NCBI RefSeq assembly: GCF_005952805.1
Contig: NZ_CP040709.1
Span: 1,550,001 to 1,614,000 of the forward strand
DNA: 64,000 nt
From: Inhella inkyongensis
GTDB lineage: Bacteria > Pseudomonadota > Gammaproteobacteria > Burkholderiales > Burkholderiaceae_C
Direction: 5' to 3'
The notes beneath the pieces are model-generated. The model ran no database searches, was not told where the DNA came from, and was given only the letters and a program-made list of their open reading frames with translations. Made by a program: the position numbers and the translations under genes. Shown here piece by piece: positions 1-9,033 of this stretch (position 1 is its first letter; the number at the start of each line of letters is the position of its first letter).

Positions 1-28
1 GCAACATCAGGGTGCGCAGCTCGGCCAC
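1..28 (-). CDS. fliJ: FliJ, 5' fragment (first 9 codons)
   Basis: A GTG codon follows the fliI stop by one base and opens a frame reading V-A-E-L-R-T-L-M-L up to the left edge of the window. Position immediately after fliI is where fliJ, the coiled-coil export chaperone that works with the FliI ATPase, normally lies. Nothing but position and an open frame supports the call, because only nine codons are visible. Confidence 0.4.
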
Positions 29-29
29 T

Positions 30-1463
30 TCAAGTCCCTTGGTTCAGCACCGCGCTGAGCTGGGCCACGGCCTGGCTCAGCGTGGCCGGGCTGTGCATGT
101 CTTGTTGCAGCAGGCGGTTCATGTCGCCGTGCAGGCGCACGGCGGCGTCCAGGTCGGGGTCATGGCCCGGGGCGTAGGCGCCCAGCTGGATCAGGTCGCG
201 CGCCTTGTTGTACTTGGCCAGCAGCTGGCGGAAGCGCCGTGCCTGGTCGATGTGCTGGCTGGGAGCCACGGCCGGCATCACGCGGCTGATGGAGCGCTCC
301 ACATCGATGGCCGGATAGTGACCGGCCTCGGCCAGCTCGCGACTGAGCACGATGTGGCCGTCCAGGATGCCGCGGGCGGCATCGGCAATCGGGTCCTGCT
401 GGTCGTCGCCCTCGCTCAGCACGGTGTAGAAGGCCGTGATGGAGCCGCCGCCTGCCAGCCCGTTGCCACTGCGCTCCACCAGCATCGGCAGCTTGGCAAA
501 GCAGGAGGGCGGGTAGCCCTTGGTGGCCGGGGGCTCGCCAATCGCCAGTGCGATCTCGCGTTGTGCCTGGGCATAGCGGGTCAGGCTGTCCATTAGCAGC
601 AACACATGCTGGCCCTGATCGCGGAAGTGTTCGGCAATGGCGGTGGCGTAAGCCGCGCCCTGCATCCGCACCAGGGGAGGGGCGTCGGCCGGCGCGGCCA
701 CCACCACCGAGCGGGCCAGGCCCTCTTCCTCCAGGATGTCCTCAATGAATTCCTTGACCTCCCGGCCGCGCTCGCCGATCAGGCCGACGACGATGACATC
801 GGCGGCGGTGTAGCGCGCCATCATGCCCAGCAGCACCGACTTGCCCACGCCGGTGCCGGCAAACAAGCCGATGCGCTGGCCACGCCCGACGGTCAGCAGG
901 GCATTGATGGCGCGCACGCCGGTGTCCAGCGGTTTGCGCACCGGGTCGCGATCCATGGCGTTGATGGGCCGTCGCAGCATCGGGCCCCGGCCGACATCCT
1001 GCAGCGGGCCCTGCCGATCCAAGGGGTGGCCGTGGGCGTCGACCACGCGGCCCAGCAGGCCAGCGCCCATGGGCAAATGCAGGCCGCGGTCGGCGTCGCG
1101 GCGCCAGGGATGGCGGGCCTCGCCCAGACGCGGCGGGCGCGGCGGCGTGTTGCGCGGCTTGACGCGGGCGCCGCTGGCCAGGCCGTGCAGCTCGTCGGTG
1201 GGCATCAAGAAGGCGCGGTCGCCCGAGAAGCCCACCACTTCGGCGCGTGCCGGTCGGTCGCCCGGCCGGGCATCGGGCATCTGGATCTCGCACATCGAAC
1301 CCACCGGCACCTGAATGCCGCTGGCCTCCAGCACCAGACCGGCCACGCGGGTGAGCTTGCCGGCCGGCTCGAAGGGCAGGGGCTCGCGGGCGTGGCTGTG
1401 CAGGTCGGCCAGAAACTGGCCCCAGCGCGCGGTGCGGGCCTTGGGGTCCATCTGTCCGTCCAT
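30..1463 (-). CDS. fliI: Flagellar export ATPase FliI
   Basis: A 477-residue F1-beta-like ATPase that energises unfolding and entry of substrates into the flagellar type III export gate. Walker A is GTGVGKS at about residues 203-209 and Walker B is VLLLMD at about 287-292, both intact. Length is slightly above the usual 440-460 because of the N-terminal segment; a second in-frame ATG four codons in (1451) is an alternative start. Its ATG shares one base with the fliH stop (TGATG), so translation is probably coupled within a fliFGHIJ operon. Confidence 0.97.
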   Translation of the reverse strand: MDGQMDPKARTARWGQFLADLHSHAREPLPFEPAGKLTRVAGLVLEASGIQVPVGSMCEIQMPDARPGDRPARAEVVGFSGDRAFLMPTDELHGLASGARVKPRNTPPRPPRLGEARHPWRRDADRGLHLPMGAGLLGRVVDAHGHPLDRQGPLQDVGRGPMLRRPINAMDRDPVRKPLDTGVRAINALLTVGRGQRIGLFAGTGVGKSVLLGMMARYTAADVIVVGLIGERGREVKEFIEDILEEEGLARSVVVAAPADAPPLVRMQGAAYATAIAEHFRDQGQHVLLLMDSLTRYAQAQREIALAIGEPPATKGYPPSCFAKLPMLVERSGNGLAGGGSITAFYTVLSEGDDQQDPIADAARGILDGHIVLSRELAEAGHYPAIDVERSISRVMPAVAPSQHIDQARRFRQLLAKYNKARDLIQLGAYAPGHDPDLDAAVRLHGDMNRLLQQDMHSPATLSQAVAQLSAVLNQGT

Positions 1464-2239
1464 CAGTTTTCTTCCACCAGCCCGTCGCCGGCTTCGGGTT
1501 CATGCCAGGCGGAGTGGGTGCCCAGTTGCTGGGCGGCCAGCTGCCAGCGCTTGGCAATCAGGGCGTCGACACTGGCAATGTCGGACTCAATCTGGCAGCC
1601 GCCGCGTTCAATGCTGGGTTCGCCCACCAATTGCGCGCCGCGGCTGCGCAGCGCGTCGGCGGCGCCGGCCTCGACCAGAGGCAGATCGGCAGGATTGACA
1701 TAGACCCGCACATGACGGGCACTGAGCATCAGGGCCTCGACGGCGTCGTGGGCGATGCGGGCTATGTGCTCCGGGTGAATTCGCAACTCTTCGCGCACCA
1801 CTTGCTTGGCCAGCTCGACGGCGCTGTGCGTCAGCGCTTCGGCCATGCGCGCTTCGAGCTCGCCAAACGCGGCATCAAAGCTCTGCACCAGGGCGCCGAG
1901 CTGAACGGCGACCTGGCGCGCGTGCTGGGCCTTGAAGGCCTCGGCAGCCGCATTGCCATCTCGATAGCCGTCCTGGTAGCCGGCCTGGCGGGCGGCGGCC
2001 AAGAGCTCGCGCGGATGTGGAGGCGGGGGGGGCGGGGGCTTGGGTTCGGCCTTGGGGGCTGGCGCGCTGATGGGGGGCCGGGCGGTTTGCTGGTCGCCCA
2101 GGCTGTCGGGCTGCCAAGCCTGGGCGCCCTCCAGTTCCTCTCTGGGAATGAAGCGCCCATAGCTGGGCCGGTTCTCGGCCCCGAGCGGCGGCGGCACATT
2201 GCGCACGGTCTTGGCGTTCATGGCGCGGGGTTCCCACAT
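1463..2239 (-). CDS. fliH: Flagellar export regulator FliH
   Basis: FliH binds FliI and docks the ATPase complex to the C ring. The protein has an N-terminal segment with the typical YGRFIP motif, a Pro/Lys-rich linker (eight prolines near residue 70), a coiled-coil Ala/Arg-rich middle and a conserved C-terminal domain similar to V-ATPase subunit E. Two ATG codons compete as start, at 2239 and at 2221; neither has a convincing Shine-Dalgarno sequence, and the downstream one, giving MNAKTV, is plausible. It lies between fliG and fliI and overlaps fliI by one base. Confidence 0.93.
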   Translation of the reverse strand: MWEPRAMNAKTVRNVPPPLGAENRPSYGRFIPREELEGAQAWQPDSLGDQQTARPPISAPAPKAEPKPPPPPPPHPRELLAAARQAGYQDGYRDGNAAAEAFKAQHARQVAVQLGALVQSFDAAFGELEARMAEALTHSAVELAKQVVREELRIHPEHIARIAHDAVEALMLSARHVRVYVNPADLPLVEAGAADALRSRGAQLVGEPSIERGGCQIESDIASVDALIAKRWQLAAQQLGTHSAWHEPEAGDGLVEEN

Positions 2240-2257
2240 GGCTACACGCAGTCAACC

Positions 2258-3253
2258 TTACAGGAATTGGTCGTCGCCGCCGGTGGCCAGCACGATTTGC
2301 CCTTCGTCCACCAGGCGGCGCACGATCTTGAGCATTTCCTTCTGCTCGGCCTCGACCTCGGACAGGCGCACCGGACCGCGCGACTCGAGGTCCTCGCGCA
2401 AGGTCTCGGCGGCACGCGTCGACATGTTGCGGAAGATCTTTTCGCGCAGATCGGGGTTGGCGCCCTTGAGGGCCAGCACCAGCGACTCGGACTGCACTTC
2501 CTTGAGCAGGGACTGGATGCCCTTGTCGTCGATCTTTTCCAGATCGTCGAAGGTGAACATGTTGTCCATCACCTTCTGGGCCAGTTCCGAATCGAGCTCG
2601 CGGATGTAGTCCAGGGCCGAGGCCTCGGTGGCACTGCCCATCATGTTGATGATCTCGGCCGCGGCCTTCACGCCGCCCAGCGAGCTCTTCTTCATGCGGT
2701 CGCCGCCGGCCAGGATCTGGCTCATCACCTCGTTCAAATCTTTCAGCGCGGTGGGCTGCACGCCGTCCAGAGTGGCGATGCGGATCAACACCTCATTGCG
2801 CTGGCGCTCGGTCCAGAGCTTGAGCACCGAGCTGACCTGGTCGAAGTCCAGGTGCGCGAGGATGGCGGCCACGATCTGCGGGTGTTCATTGCGCAGCAGT
2901 TCGGCCACCGAAGCCGGGTCCATCCACTTCAGGCTTTCGATGGAGGACACATCACTGCCTTGCAGGATGCGGTCCAGCAGCAGATTCGCCTTGTCGTCAC
3001 CCAGGGCCTTGCGCAGCACCTGGCGCACGTACTCATCGGTGTCGCTTACCAGCATGCTTTGCGAGCCTGCCACCTTGTCAAAGCGCTCCAACACCTCGTC
3101 CACGCGGGTGCGGGGCACCACCTTGAGCTTGGCAATCGTTTCGCCCAGCTTCTGCACTTCCTTGGGTTGCAGGTGCTTGAAGACCTCGGAGGCTTCTTCC
3201 TCGCCCAAGGTCATCAGCAAGATCGCTGCGTCCTCAACGCCTTTGTCATCCAT
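2258..3253 (-). CDS. fliG: Flagellar motor switch protein FliG
   Basis: A 331-residue rotor protein, the family's usual length. It links the MS ring (FliF) to the C ring and carries the torque-generating C-terminal domain that meets MotA. Visible features are the N-terminal AAILLMTLGEEEA segment, the middle-domain EHPQ motif (residues NEHPQIVAAIL) and a charged C-terminal torque helix (LREKIFRNMS, then SRGPVRLSEVE). The gene starts two bases after the fliF stop, consistent with one operon. Confidence 0.98.
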   Translation of the reverse strand: MDDKGVEDAAILLMTLGEEEASEVFKHLQPKEVQKLGETIAKLKVVPRTRVDEVLERFDKVAGSQSMLVSDTDEYVRQVLRKALGDDKANLLLDRILQGSDVSSIESLKWMDPASVAELLRNEHPQIVAAILAHLDFDQVSSVLKLWTERQRNEVLIRIATLDGVQPTALKDLNEVMSQILAGGDRMKKSSLGGVKAAAEIINMMGSATEASALDYIRELDSELAQKVMDNMFTFDDLEKIDDKGIQSLLKEVQSESLVLALKGANPDLREKIFRNMSTRAAETLREDLESRGPVRLSEVEAEQKEMLKIVRRLVDEGQIVLATGGDDQFL

Positions 3254-3255
3254 GG

Positions 3256-4959
3256 TCAGAACTCCGGTTCTTCGCCGTTGATCCAGGCGCGGACGATGTT
3301 GGCCATGGCCAGGGGGTTTTCACGCGCCAACTGGCGGGCGCGTTCGAGCTTGGTCTGGTCCAGCGGCGCCTCCAATTGCGGCAGGGCCACGGGTTCGGGC
3401 AGGGCGGCCTGTTCGCCCACCACTTCGGACAGGGTGGCGCCCGGCGCGCCGGTCGGGCCTTCCACTTCTGGCGGCGGTGGGTAGGCCGCGCGGATGGCCG
3501 GGCGAACCATGCCAAACACCACGATCAGGGCCACCAACACCAGAGCCAGCGGCACCGCGCCGTTGCCCAGTACCTCGCGCACCATGGGCTGCTGCCAGAT
3601 GGGGACATCGGGTGTCTCAACCTTGTGTTCGACAAAGGGCGCGCTGACGACCTGCAGAGAGTCGCCGCGCTCCTGCGAGAAGCCGATGGCCTCGCGCACC
3701 AGAGCGGTGATGCGTTCCACCTCGGCCTGCGGCAGGGCCTCGGTGGTGGTCTTGCCCTTGGCGTCGGTCTTGCTGCGATGGTTCAGGACCACCGCAGCGG
3801 TCAGGCGCTTGACGGTGCCGGTGGCATTGCGCACCACGCGCACGGTCTTGTCGACCTCGTAGTTCCGAACTTCATCGCGCCGACTGCTGGCGCTGCTGCT
3901 GCCTGCCCCTTGCTGGGTGGCCTGCAGTGGGGCGCTGGCGCCATTGATGGGTGCCTGGGCCGGCACGGGCGGTTGATTGCTCACTGCGCCTGGCACGCCG
4001 GTGGGCAGCTGGTTGGCGCCATTGCTGCTCTCGTTGACCGTGTGGCTGCGCAGGGTCTGCTGGGCGTTGCCGCCCTGGTTGGGGGCGTAGGCCTCGCTGG
4101 TCTGTTCGCTCTGCGAGAAGTCGATGTCGGCGGTGACCGTGGTGCGCAGGTTCTCGCGCCCCACCACCGGCTCCAGCAGGGCCTGGATTCGGGTGGCCAG
4201 ATTGGCCTCCAGGCCTTGTTTGTATTGCAACTGCTGCGCGTCCATGCCGAGCTGGCCCTGGCCGTCTTCGTTGTTGGAGAGCAGCTTGCCGGTCTGGTCC
4301 AGCACGCTCACCGCGCGCGGGTTGAGCTCGGGCACCGAGGCCGAGACCAGGTGCACGATGCCGGCAATCTGCGCCCGGTCCAGGAGGCGGCCGCCGCGCA
4401 AATGCAGCAGCACCGAGGCGCTGGGCTTTTGCTGCTCGCGGAAGAAGCCGGTCTGCTGCGGAATGGCCAGGTGCACGCGCGCGTCGGCCACATCGGCCAG
4501 GGCGGTGATGGTGCGGGTCAGTTCGCCCTCCAGGGCGCGCTGGAAGTTCAAGCGCTCATTGAATTGGGTCTGGCCGATCGAGGGCTTGTCCAGCAGCTCG
4601 AAGCCCACCAGGCTGCCTTTGGGCAGGCCGGCGCTGGCCAGCTTCATTCGCACGTCGTAGACCTGGTTGGCCGGAACCAGGATGGTGCCGCCGGGCTCGT
4701 TGCGGTAGGGCACTTGCATCTGTGCCAATTGCGCGATGACGGCGCCACCGTCCTTGTCGGACAGGCCGGTGAAGACGGGGCGGAATTCGCCCTGCGCGCT
4801 GCGGCCGCCGAGCAACCACAGCACGGCCAGCAGGGCCAGCACCCCGAGGCCCAGGCCGAGTTGGTTGCGACGCGGCAGGGACTGCAGGCGCTGACCCAGG
4901 CTGGGCGTGCCAGCAGGGACGACTTCGGCAGGCGCAGTGGGGGCAAGGGCGGTATCCAT
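3256..4959 (-). CDS. fliF: Flagellar MS-ring protein FliF
   Basis: A 567-residue inner-membrane ring protein on which the rod and C ring assemble. It has one transmembrane helix near residues 33-50, a large periplasmic region containing the ring-building motifs and a low-complexity Asn/Gln/Ala-rich loop around residues 300-360, a second membrane helix near 450-470, and a cytoplasmic tail that binds FliG. It is the first gene of the leftward operon. fliE starts 111 bases away on the opposite strand instead of lying directly upstream in the same direction. Confidence 0.98.
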   Translation of the reverse strand: MDTALAPTAPAEVVPAGTPSLGQRLQSLPRRNQLGLGLGVLALLAVLWLLGGRSAQGEFRPVFTGLSDKDGGAVIAQLAQMQVPYRNEPGGTILVPANQVYDVRMKLASAGLPKGSLVGFELLDKPSIGQTQFNERLNFQRALEGELTRTITALADVADARVHLAIPQQTGFFREQQKPSASVLLHLRGGRLLDRAQIAGIVHLVSASVPELNPRAVSVLDQTGKLLSNNEDGQGQLGMDAQQLQYKQGLEANLATRIQALLEPVVGRENLRTTVTADIDFSQSEQTSEAYAPNQGGNAQQTLRSHTVNESSNGANQLPTGVPGAVSNQPPVPAQAPINGASAPLQATQQGAGSSSASSRRDEVRNYEVDKTVRVVRNATGTVKRLTAAVVLNHRSKTDAKGKTTTEALPQAEVERITALVREAIGFSQERGDSLQVVSAPFVEHKVETPDVPIWQQPMVREVLGNGAVPLALVLVALIVVFGMVRPAIRAAYPPPPEVEGPTGAPGATLSEVVGEQAALPEPVALPQLEAPLDQTKLERARQLARENPLAMANIVRAWINGEEPEF

Positions 4960-4986
4960 GGCGGCTGATTATTTGGAATGCCACCC

Positions 4987-5013
4987 TCAAGAAGGCTTGA
5001 ATCAAGTCGATAA
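4987..5013 (+). promoter_or_regulatory. Putative sigma-28 (FliA) promoter of fliE
   Basis: TCAA at 4987-4990, a 15-base spacer, then GTCGATAA at 5006-5013. This differs from the FliA -10 consensus GCCGATAA by one base and uses the same -35 form (TCAA) as the fliS promoter here. Predicted transcription start is near 5020, about 50 bases before the fliE ATG. The same stretch contains the interleaved repeats TCAAG, CTTGA, TCAAG. Confidence 0.65.
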
Positions 5014-5070
5014 AGGCGCCGCTCTTTCGCGTCTAGGAACTTGGCTTGGGGTCTTAGGCTGTCGCCCATC

Positions 5071-5388
5071 ATGAATCCGGTCCAGCTCAAGCCCTTTGAC
5101 TTTGCCGCCGCGGTGGCGCGGGCCGGCCTGAGTGCGCCGGCCAGCCAGCCCAAGGCGGTTGAGGCGGGCAACTTTGGCGATGCCATGAAGGTGGCGCTGC
5201 AGTCCGTCAGCCAGCAGCAAAGCAAGGCACAGGCCTTGCAGCGCGAGCTGCAGCTGGACAACCCCACCGTCAGCCTGGAAGAGACGATGGTGGCGATGCA
5301 GAAATCGCAGATTGGTTTTCAGGCGGTGCTGCAGGTGCGCAACCGGCTGGTGTCGGCTTACTCCGACATCATGAACATGCAGGTGTAA
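5071..5388 (+). CDS. fliE: Flagellar hook-basal body protein FliE
   Basis: A 105-residue protein that connects the MS ring to the proximal rod. The C-terminal half matches the family (VSLEETMVAMQKSQIGFQ, then VRNRLVSAYSDIMNMQV). The ATG at 5071 is chosen because it gives the usual length of about 104 residues; an upstream ATG at 5041 would add ten atypical residues. No strong ribosome binding site is visible. It is transcribed divergently from fliF, probably from a sigma-28 promoter, and ends six bases before the convergent pseudopilin gene. Confidence 0.95.
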   Translation: MNPVQLKPFDFAAAVARAGLSAPASQPKAVEAGNFGDAMKVALQSVSQQQSKAQALQRELQLDNPTVSLEETMVAMQKSQIGFQAVLQVRNRLVSAYSDIMNMQV

Positions 5389-5394
5389 GGCAGT

Positions 5395-5865
5395 TCAGCA
5401 CGGGCCGTCGCAAACCCGCGCGCGGCCGTCCGCTTGGATCTGCACCTGACGCCGTTGGCCGCCCACGCTTTCCAACTCAACTTGCACGGCGCCCGTGGTT
5501 TCGCCGCGTTGCGGCTGCCACTCGACTTGCGCGTCGCCGTTCAGGCGCATCGGTGGATGTTGGCCCGCCTGGCTGTGTGCAACTCGGCACGCACTCGCCG
5601 CGTTGCGGCAATCGCAGGGAGCGGCCACGCTCACGCCCCAGCACCAGTTGGACGGACCACCCTGCACCCGCAAGAACGCCGGTCGTTGGTGGGCCAGGGC
5701 GGCTTCGCGGCCGGCTTGGGCGTCGCGCACCAGGGCCTCGGCCACCAACTGCAATTGACGCCGCTGCTGGTAGCCGTTGTAGGCGCCGCTGCCCAGGGTC
5801 AGCAGCAGGGCCAGCACGGCTAGGGTGATGGCCAGCTCCAAGAGATTGAAGCCGCGCCGGTGCAT
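5395..5865 (-). CDS. Type IV pilin-like protein, GspH/FimT family
   Basis: A 156-residue prepilin-like protein. The N terminus MHRRGFNLLELAITLAVLAL shows the prepilin peptidase site (G before F, with Glu at mature position 5) and the hydrophobic assembly helix. Several Cys residues follow (NWCWG, CDCRNAASAC, VCDGPC), as in FimT-like minor pilins. It starts two bases after the ycgR stop, so the two are probably cotranscribed. No other pilus or type II secretion gene is in the window. Its partner machine is unknown; FimT-like minor pilins in other bacteria serve type IV pili and DNA uptake. Confidence 0.8.
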   Translation of the reverse strand: MHRRGFNLLELAITLAVLALLLTLGSGAYNGYQQRRQLQLVAEALVRDAQAGREAALAHQRPAFLRVQGGPSNWCWGVSVAAPCDCRNAASACRVAHSQAGQHPPMRLNGDAQVEWQPQRGETTGAVQVELESVGGQRRQVQIQADGRARVCDGPC

Positions 5866-5867
5866 GT

Positions 5868-6575
5868 TCAACGTTCCAGATTGCGCTGGCGGCGCTGCAT
5901 CTGGTTGAGGTGCAGGGAGAGCTGGCGCTCCGCCATGGGGCTGAGCTCGACAAAGGCGCAACCTACCAAGGGCGGCTGATCGGCCTGTGCTGCGCGCACA
6001 TGCTGGACCTGCAGGCGCACCTGAATGCGCAGGTCGCGCGCCAGCTCGATGTCGACCTGGGGCAGCAAATCACCAGGCTGGGGCAGGGGCAGTGCATCGG
6101 CCCACAGGATGCCCACGCCGCCGGCGCTCAGATCGGCGGTGCGCAGGCGCAGGGGCAAGGAGCTGCCGCGCGGCAGCAGGGCGCGCGGGTGGTGCACGCT
6201 GGCGGGCTGCACGCGAAAGGCCTGACGGCGCTGGTGGCGCCGCAGCCGCGCGGGCAGATCCAGCCGCAGCACAGGCAGGCCCTCATGCTCGGCCAGGGCG
6301 CGCCGGCCGAGATCGAAGTCGAGCCGGATGCGGTCAAGCAGGGCGTGGGCGTGGACAGGGCCGTCGAGCAGCCAGTCCGGCAACTGGGCCACTACGCCGG
6401 GCAGTTTGAGTTCCAGCACAGCGGGTGTGCGCACAAAGCGCAAGGGCTGCAGGGTCAGATGGCGGCCGCCGGGTTCTTCCAGGTGCAGCGGCGCTTGGTC
6501 ATCGACCATTTCCTCCAACCAGGCGCACACCTCGCTGGGGTGTTCAATCAGTAAATCGCTGTCGTCTTGGGGCAT
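5868..6575 (-). CDS. ycgR: Flagellar brake protein YcgR (PilZ domain)
   Basis: A 235-residue c-di-GMP effector. Residues 1-105 resemble the YcgR N-terminal domain. The PilZ domain follows, with the ligand-binding RxxxR (R117, R121 in RRQAFR) and DxSxGG (D148, S150, G152, G153). In enteric bacteria c-di-GMP-bound YcgR acts on the motor and slows swimming. It sits downstream of fliT, the usual place for a late motility gene, and directly upstream of the pseudopilin. A domain assignment is secure; the motor-brake role is by homology. Confidence 0.9.
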   Translation of the reverse strand: MPQDDSDLLIEHPSEVCAWLEEMVDDQAPLHLEEPGGRHLTLQPLRFVRTPAVLELKLPGVVAQLPDWLLDGPVHAHALLDRIRLDFDLGRRALAEHEGLPVLRLDLPARLRRHQRRQAFRVQPASVHHPRALLPRGSSLPLRLRTADLSAGGVGILWADALPLPQPGDLLPQVDIELARDLRIQVRLQVQHVRAAQADQPPLVGCAFVELSPMAERQLSLHLNQMQRRQRNLER

Positions 6576-6616
6576 GGCGGCGGGCCGCCCCAGTTCGGGA
6601 GGAGGGCGGTTCGGAG

Positions 6617-6916
6617 TCAGTGTACGGTGGCCCGCGAGGCGCTGACCTTCATGCCCAGTTCGTCCATCCAGGGCTCGGCCAGCTGGCGGATCTCGGCGTC
6701 ATTGAGCAGGATGCGCTGCATGATGCGGGCCTTCAGCGGAGCCTCATCGCTGGTCAGGCTTTGGTCGTTGGCGGCTTCCTTGAGCTGGCCGATCAGCACC
6801 GCGCAGGCGCCCTCCAGCTTGACCACTTCGTCCCAATCGCCATGCCGGGCGGCCGAGAGCATCTGGGCGCTGGCCTGTTCAATGGCCTCGTAGTAGCTGA
6901 GCAGTTGAGCGTTCAT
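6617..6916 (-). CDS. fliT: Flagellar export chaperone FliT
   Basis: A 99-residue helical protein in the fliD-fliS-fliT order typical of this chaperone. It begins with the family-like MNAQLLSYYEAIEQAS segment. In Salmonella FliT binds the cap protein FliD before export and, when free, inhibits FlhDC, so it could feed back on the master regulator encoded at 13346-14332. Sequence conservation in this family is low, so the call rests on size, context and N-terminal pattern. Confidence 0.85.
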   Translation of the reverse strand: MNAQLLSYYEAIEQASAQMLSAARHGDWDEVVKLEGACAVLIGQLKEAANDQSLTSDEAPLKARIMQRILLNDAEIRQLAEPWMDELGMKVSASRATVH

Positions 6917-6961
6917 GATGGATGGACTCGGGCGAATGGGATCGATGGGAGGGGGCGGGTC

Positions 6962-7402
6962 TCAGGCTGCGGCGGCCGGTGCGTTGTCCACCTGCGGTGC
7001 AATCGCTCCCCAGGCTTCGCGAACCGGCAGCAGCAGGCCTCGCACTTCCAGCAACAGGCTGACGTCATCGCGCAAATTGGCCTGGGTCAGGCGCAGGCAG
7101 CAATAGCTATAGAGCTCGGTCAGTTGAACCGCCAGCTCACCGCCATGTTCTTTGTTGAGGCTGGCCTTGAGGCCTTCGTCGATGATGCGCACCGCCCGTG
7201 AGAGGGCTCGGGCCTTGAGCTCGCGGTTGCCGCTCGCCAGCGCCCCCTGGGCCTGGGCCATGGCGTCAAAGAGGCCATCGAACAGCATGCCGATAAGGCG
7301 ATGCGCGCTGGCGCCGTGCACCTCGGTTTCCAACCCGACCCGGCTGTACATATTGCTGGGGCGGTAGTTGCGGGGGGCGAAGGGGGAGGCTTGACCGTAC
7401 AT
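6962..7402 (-). CDS. fliS: Flagellin export chaperone FliS
   Basis: A 146-residue all-helical chaperone that wraps around the disordered C terminus of flagellin. Family hallmarks are the N-terminal NMYSRV segment, LIGMLFDGLFDAM, and the LYSYCCLRLTQAN region. It has its own sigma-28 promoter 24 bases upstream, giving a leader of only about 17 bases. FliT follows after 45 bases. Confidence 0.95.
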   Translation of the reverse strand: MYGQASPFAPRNYRPSNMYSRVGLETEVHGASAHRLIGMLFDGLFDAMAQAQGALASGNRELKARALSRAVRIIDEGLKASLNKEHGGELAVQLTELYSYCCLRLTQANLRDDVSLLLEVRGLLLPVREAWGAIAPQVDNAPAAAA

Positions 7403-7425
7403 GGTGAATTCCTGGCTGTGACAGG

Positions 7426-7452
7426 TTTTCGGCGGTCCGGGGTCCTACTTGA
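7426..7452 (-). promoter_or_regulatory. Putative sigma-28 promoter of fliS
   Basis: Read on the minus strand: TCAA (7452-7449), 15 bases, GCCGAAAA (7433-7426). The -10 matches the consensus at seven of eight positions and the spacing is exactly that of the fliD and flgM promoters. Start site predicted near 7419. Confidence 0.75.
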
Positions 7453-7483
7453 GCGCGCCAGGAGGGGAAATTGGCGGGCTTTT

Positions 7484-7518
7484 CCGGGTCTGCCGCCGCT
7501 GATTTCACGGCAGCCCGG
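7484..7518 (-). terminator. Hairpin after fliD (weak terminator)
   Basis: CCGGGCTGCCG at 7518-7508 pairs with CGGCAGACCCGG at 7495-7484 with one bulged base. No U-tract follows, so full termination is unlikely. It may define the 3' end of fliD mRNA just before the fliS promoter. Confidence 0.4.
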
Positions 7519-7532
7519 AGGATCTTGCAAGG

Positions 7533-8966
7533 TCAGAGCTTTTGCAGCTGCTGGCTGAGGTACGTGGAGAGGCCCTGGGCCTTGCTCATCGTGCCGTCCA
7601 GTGCTGTGTACTGGGCCCGCAAGCGCTTTTCCACCAATTGAATGCGCTGTTCCAACTGCGCTTCGCGGTCGGCATTGGCCTCGATGCGCTCTTGAATGCC
7701 TTTCTGGCGCAATTCCAGCCGGCCCTGTGAGCCCAGGAAGTTGTCCGCCAGCGTGCGCAGGCGCTGGGCCAGGCCGTTGTTGCCGGCGTCACTGCTGTCC
7801 AAGCCCGACAGCAAGCCCTTGAGGTCCGAGGGCTTGTCGATGGCGGCGTCCAGCTTGGTGTTGTCGATCTTGAGCTGACCGTCGCTGCCCGGATCCAGGC
7901 CGATTTGTGCCAGACGCGAAAGGCTGCCACCCAGGCTGGTGCTGGAGGACACCAGGGTGCGCAGCTGGTTTTGCATGCTGGTGACCGCGCTGTCGCCCTG
8001 CAAGGGGCCGGCCGTCTTGCTGCCGGGGTCGTACTTGCTTTGGTCGCGCAGCAGCGAAATGGCGCTGTTGTAGGCGCTTACAAAGTCGGTGATGTTTTTC
8101 TTGAGCGCCGCCTTGTCCTGCCCCACGGTGACGGTGGCGCTGTCGGCGCTCACCTTGTTCAGCGTCAGGGTCAGGCCCTCCACGGCACCGGTGATCACAT
8201 TGCTGGCCGACTCGATCTCGATCCCGTCGACGGTGGCCTTGGCGTTCTGGGCGGCCTGCTTCAGGTTGCTGGTGTTGACGCCGGTGCTGGCGTCGAAGGC
8301 CAGGGCGGACAGGCCGGTGTTGTCGTCCGGGATGCCATCGTCGTCGGCCACGGTGACGCGAAACGCGTTGGCCGCGCCGGGGTCGATGCCGCGCATCACC
8401 AGGCGCGAGCCGTTGGCATCGCTGACCACGCTGGCGACGATGCCCGCCTTCATGGCGTTGATCTTGTCGCGGACCTTTTCGAGCTGCTCTTCGCCGCTGA
8501 CGATAGGGATGATCAGGGAGGTGCGTGACGGATCGGCATCGAAGTTGACATTGCCTTGATCGTCCGTGAGGTATTTGCCGAAATCGATCTGGATCGTGCC
8601 GCTACCCAGGGCCGAGCCGGACGGGATGGCCGGGGTGGCAATTGACTGCGCGGCAGCCAGGCGGTCCACCTTGACGCTGTAGTTACCCGCCGGCGCCCCA
8701 TTGCTGGCGCTGACGCTGACCAGGGTGGGGTCGCTGGAGGCGGCGGTGACGGCGCCGAAGGTGTCGGTGCGGCTGAGTTTGGCGGCGGCATCGCGCAGGC
8801 TGGCCATGCTGGCCTGCAGCTTGCCGTAGGCCGACAACTGGGTCTTGAGCCCTGTGGTGCGTTGCTGCAACTGGCTGATGGGCGCACGCTCGGCGGCCAC
8901 CAGGCGGGAAATCAGGGTCTCGACGTCCAGGCCGCTGCCGATGCCGGCGGAAGTGATGGTGGCCAT
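7533..8966 (-). CDS. fliD: Flagellar cap protein FliD (HAP2)
   Basis: A 477-residue filament cap protein that folds arriving flagellin at the tip. The N terminus (TSAGIGSGLDVETLISRLVAAE) and the C-terminal coiled-coil (QKGIQERIEANADREAQLEQRI, then YTALDGTMSKAQGLSTYLSQQL) are diagnostic. It lies between the flagellin genes and fliS, with its own sigma-28 promoter and an unusual hairpin at the 5' end of its leader. Confidence 0.97.
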   Translation of the reverse strand: MATITSAGIGSGLDVETLISRLVAAERAPISQLQQRTTGLKTQLSAYGKLQASMASLRDAAAKLSRTDTFGAVTAASSDPTLVSVSASNGAPAGNYSVKVDRLAAAQSIATPAIPSGSALGSGTIQIDFGKYLTDDQGNVNFDADPSRTSLIIPIVSGEEQLEKVRDKINAMKAGIVASVVSDANGSRLVMRGIDPGAANAFRVTVADDDGIPDDNTGLSALAFDASTGVNTSNLKQAAQNAKATVDGIEIESASNVITGAVEGLTLTLNKVSADSATVTVGQDKAALKKNITDFVSAYNSAISLLRDQSKYDPGSKTAGPLQGDSAVTSMQNQLRTLVSSSTSLGGSLSRLAQIGLDPGSDGQLKIDNTKLDAAIDKPSDLKGLLSGLDSSDAGNNGLAQRLRTLADNFLGSQGRLELRQKGIQERIEANADREAQLEQRIQLVEKRLRAQYTALDGTMSKAQGLSTYLSQQLQKL

Positions 8967-8999
8967 GGTCTGTCTCCTGCGCTGCGTTCAAACGGGTAC

Positions 9000-9028
9000 G
9001 GGCGAACACCCGGGATGGGGGTTCGCCC
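9000..9028 (-). promoter_or_regulatory. Hairpin at the 5' end of the fliD leader
   Basis: GGGCGAAC (9028-9021) and GTTCGCCC (9007-9000) form a perfect 8-bp stem. The sigma-28 promoter predicts a start site near 9027, so the stem would begin at the first transcribed base. Such 5'-terminal stems can protect a transcript from RNase E; that role is inferred. Confidence 0.5.
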
Positions 9029-9033
9029 ATGTG

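Noticed and set aside
1502..3484. Long open frame (660 codons) on the plus strand over fliH, fliG and part of fliF
   Set aside because: It is the codon-position shadow of well-supported minus-strand genes; composition is His/Gly/Arg-rich without any recognisable motif.
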